A stretch of 7,098 nt of DNA from an uncultured Clostridia bacterium (lineage in GTDB: Bacteria; Bacillota; Clostridia; Peptostreptococcales; Acidaminobacteraceae): NCBI GenBank assembly GCA_937880545.1, contig CALFKA010000208.1, positions 1 through 7,098 of the forward strand, written 5' to 3'. The translations under genes and the position numbers were made by a program. The notes under the pieces were generated by a model. That model was given only the letters and a program-made list of their open reading frames with translations. It had not been told where the DNA came from and made no database searches. Position 1 is the stretch's first letter, and the number at the start of each line of letters is the position of its first letter. Of the stretch, positions 5,017 to 7,098 are shown piece by piece.

Positions 5017-6678
5017 TTACTTTCGCTTTTTGAACTGCACAGAAGAGCGAGTGGATGTATTTATTAAGAAACGACGATAGGCATTAGGAACAGAAACAAC
5101 AGTAGGTTGCTCTTCATCTGTTTTCCTCCCAACAAACGCTGCAGGAGATGACTGATCTACAAGCTCCGAACCCAATCTTCGAATCGTTTCTTTTCCTATC
5201 TCCCACCACTCATCGGATTTCTCCTCGTGTGAGAGAGACTCATTATTTGGGTCAATTGACTCCAGCCACTCTCGAAAAGGTAAATCCAGCTGATCATATG
5301 CAATTTCTTTAACATCGTCTGCAGTATTGAACCAGTTACTCCTATTTCGACCGGGTGACTGCCCCGAGGCCTGGGCAATTTCCATTGCCAGTATTCCCAG
5401 TCGATCAATGAGAAGAGCAGTGTATTCCATTTCCCTTTCAATTAGCGATAACCAAACGCTTTCAAGATTCTTTAATAGTGAAGTATGAAAGGAAAGCCTA
5501 TCCGTAAAGATCTCCACGACCGATGACGATGTAGAATCATAATGAGCATTAAGCGTTTCAAACTGAATGATTCTGTTATCGAGCTTATTGCGACTCTCCA
5601 ATTCACCAATCCAGCTTACTACCCCGGGAATCCGATAGGCGTCAGAGTCCCTGTCGGAAGCACCTACGATAGACGAGAACTCTCTCCAAATCTGCTTGTT
5701 TTCACGGGTTTTTTTTGGTGTGTAGTAAACAGCTTTTCCTTTGCGCGCTCTTTTTTGCCATAAAGTCCATTGTTCACTGAAAGCATCTTCTTCAGAAAAC
5801 TGATCACCTCCAAACGTCCTGTATCCGACCACATGGTCATCTTCCCAAAGCAAAAATATCCTTCGAGACTGCATTGTCAGGAGCTCAGAAGGGTTCTGAG
5901 GTAATAAGTAATCCGCCACTCTTTCAGCTGTTCGTTTTGAGCTTTCCCAAATCGGATTTTCTTTTTCCCACAAATCACCATTCGAAAGAAGAACCAAATT
6001 GAGCATCAAACTCTCAAACAGATTGTTACCTACGGCATAAATGCTTCCGGTTTTTCCCGGCCACCCGACAGTAAAGCTGACTCCTTTTAGTGGCGTTTTG
6101 AATCCGGCATCATCAAAAGCATTCAGATGAAGAAGCCATCTTGCAGCTTCGGATAATGAGACCTTTTCTTTTGATTTACCTGAACGCGATGGGAAAAGCC
6201 TTAGTTTATTTGCGCTCTCGAGCAGCTCGCCGCAAAATTTCGCGGTAGAATATGTCGACTTACCAGGGGCATTTTTCATCCATTCGGGCAGATCATCTTC
6301 AGTGATTTGGTAAAAAGGGGTGTCGGGATGGATCATATAAAAACGGTCACGGTGCTCTTCCAAGTACTTGTTGACAACTTCTATGGGAAATCCGGCTTCA
6401 ATCCAATACTCCTCCCATCTGGAAAATGCTTCTGCGCTATCATCTGCCTGTGATAAAGGTTGCATCTTTCCCTCAACTGTGTAACGTCCCACCACTACGT
6501 GCATAATGGCCATCAAGAATCGCTGCACCGAAATATCCTGTGAGGGTGTCTCCCCAGAAATCCTCAGGATTTCAGACGCGTTCTTGAATGTTTCAAGTAT
6601 AGACATTTCGACAGTGGACCCGTCTGTCATCAGGACCTTGATCCACGGTTCATCCAGCAGGTTAAACTTTTTATCCAT
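5017..6678 (-). CDS. cas8e: Cas8e (Cse1/CasA), Cascade large subunit
   Basis: This 553-residue protein is the large subunit of type I-E Cascade. In characterised members it reads the PAM, helps open the duplex and docks Cas3. The N-terminus has the family signature FNLLDEPWI (residues 5-13). Further family blocks are FYMIHPDTPFYQI (113-125), a basic stretch followed by SLSEAARWLLHLNAFD (174-189), NNLFESLMLNLV (218-229) and a segment around MQSRRIFLLW (269-278). The C-terminal third (from about 390) is rich in predicted helix, in line with the four-helix bundle of Cse1 that contacts Cas11. Length is within the usual range of about 500-560 residues. The ATG is preceded by AGAGGTGA three bases upstream (6689-6682) and overlaps the cas3 stop, so translation is probably coupled. 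An 18-bp gap separates it from cas11. A run of eight A residues on the coding strand (5716-5709) is noted under findings. Confidence 0.96.
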   Translation of the reverse strand: MDKKFNLLDEPWIKVLMTDGSTVEMSILETFKNASEILRISGETPSQDISVQRFLMAIMHVVVGRYTVEGKMQPLSQADDSAEAFSRWEEYWIEAGFPIEVVNKYLEEHRDRFYMIHPDTPFYQITEDDLPEWMKNAPGKSTYSTAKFCGELLESANKLRLFPSRSGKSKEKVSLSEAARWLLHLNAFDDAGFKTPLKGVSFTVGWPGKTGSIYAVGNNLFESLMLNLVLLSNGDLWEKENPIWESSKRTAERVADYLLPQNPSELLTMQSRRIFLLWEDDHVVGYRTFGGDQFSEEDAFSEQWTLWQKRARKGKAVYYTPKKTRENKQIWREFSSIVGASDRDSDAYRIPGVVSWIGELESRNKLDNRIIQFETLNAHYDSTSSSVVEIFTDRLSFHTSLLKNLESVWLSLIEREMEYTALLIDRLGILAMEIAQASGQSPGRNRSNWFNTADDVKEIAYDQLDLPFREWLESIDPNNESLSHEEKSDEWWEIGKETIRRLGSELVDQSSPAAFVGRKTDEEQPTVVSVPNAYRRFLINTSTRSSVQFKKRK

Positions 6679-7052
6679 ATGTCACCTCTTTCCCAGAGTA
6701 AACCAGCCCCATTTCTCTGTCATAGCAAAGTCGATAGTTTCCAACTTCGCAACACAGATCGTCGTCAAGTATGAGAAACAGTTCATGTCTTAAGTAAGGG
6801 TTTTCAATCCATTTCGGCATTTCTCGGGATCTAAGTTCTTCCAGTTCGTCGATAATAGATCCTGATGAATGGCGCAATAAAAAGTGTGGAAGCCGAATCG
6901 ATTGTCTCGCCAATTTCTTTGCTTCTTCTTCCGTTGGTACTTTATCCCCGAAGAAGATGAACCCCTGATCGAGCCAGGGAACCACACGAAAGTACCCGTT
7001 TTCTTTTTGGACAACTAAGACATCAATAGAGGGGTCCGTATCGCGAACCGCC
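6671..7052 (-). CDS. cas3: Cas3 helicase-nuclease, C-terminal fragment (contig-end truncated)
   Basis: This is the last 126 codons of the type I-E effector nuclease-helicase that Cascade recruits to unwind and degrade target DNA. The fragment begins AVRDTDPSIDVLVV, a pattern typical of the Cas3 C-terminal domain in I-E systems. It continues with RVVPWL (residues 22-27), ARQSIRLP (48-55) and LFLILDDDL (91-99). The HD nuclease and the DEAD-box helicase motifs would lie upstream, beyond the contig end, so their integrity cannot be judged. An open frame continues to a GTG at 7069, but the bases beyond 7052 are adapter, so no start codon exists here. The stop overlaps the cas8e start by 8 bp (6671-6678), which places cas3 in the same transcript as Cascade. 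The identification rests on these short motifs and on position immediately upstream of cas8e. Confidence 0.9.
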
Positions 7053-7098
7053 AGATCGGAAGAGCACACGTCTGAACTCCAGTCACATCACGATCTCG
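7053..7098. other. Illumina TruSeq adapter with index (assembly contamination)
   Basis: These 46 bases are not genomic. From 7053 the plus strand begins AGATCGGAAGAGC and continues without mismatch through the 34-base TruSeq read-through adapter (7053-7086). The six-base barcode ATCACG (7087-7092), which I recall as TruSeq index 1, and the first bases of the constant tail, ATCTCG (7093-7098), follow. The insert ends at 7052; the first A corresponds to the A-tail added in library preparation. The adapter cuts off the cas3 reading frame and adds a false GTG start and the residues MCSSDL to it. I matched the adapter from memory, but the length and the order adapter-barcode-tail make chance essentially impossible. 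Confidence 0.99.

Noticed and set aside
6790..7014. Second minus-strand frame of 74 codons inside the cas3 fragment
   Set aside because: It overlaps the true Cas3 frame, whose motifs (VRDTDP, RVVPWL, SIRLP, LFLILDDDL) are clear. Its own translation is low-complexity and basic, with no family signal.
1..7098. Cas4, transposase, tRNA or anti-CRISPR genes
   Set aside because: All coding space is taken by the eight cas genes. No cysteine-cluster nuclease, transposase motif or cloverleaf was seen on either strand.

Overview
The window is one minus-strand operon: a type I-E (Cascade) CRISPR-Cas locus running from the right edge to the left in the order cas3 (3' end only), cas8e/cse1, cas11/cse2, cas7e, cas5e, cas6e, cas1, and a cas2 gene fused to a DnaQ-like exonuclease. 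Nearly every base from 109 to 7052 is coding. Neighbouring genes overlap by 1-8 bp or are separated by at most 18 bp. Most starts are preceded by strong GGAGG-type ribosome binding sites. Strong Shine-Dalgarno sites, a base composition of roughly 40-45% GC in the lines I sampled, and the Cas2-exonuclease fusion suggest a Bacillota (Firmicutes) source. No gene here fixes the genus, so that is inference.

Right end (6671-7098): the last 126 codons of Cas3, then an abrupt switch at 7053 to 46 bases that are not genomic. They match the Illumina TruSeq adapter followed by the index-1 barcode and the start of the flow-cell tail. The contig was therefore built from untrimmed reads, and the true biological sequence ends at 7052. 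Any Cas3 protein called here with an N-terminus MCSSDL is an artefact.

Middle (1954-6678): the five Cascade subunits in canonical order. Cas8e recognises the PAM and positions Cas3, Cas11 and Cas7e form the belly and backbone on the crRNA, and Cas5e and Cas6e cap the crRNA ends; Cas6e also cuts the pre-crRNA. All look full-length with family motifs in place.

Left end (1-1953): the adaptation module. Cas1 has its four metal-binding residues. The Cas2 protein (290 aa) carries a C-terminal DEDDh 3'-5' exonuclease domain with all five catalytic residues, so trimming of prespacer ends and integration are probably done by one Cas1-Cas2/DnaQ complex. This is the most interesting biology in the window, although the architecture has been described in other bacteria. 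Bases 1-108 are non-coding, AT-rich (about 29% GC by my count) and sit where a CRISPR leader is expected. They include a perfect TTGACA on the minus strand at the window edge. No repeat is visible, so the array, if present, lies just outside the window.
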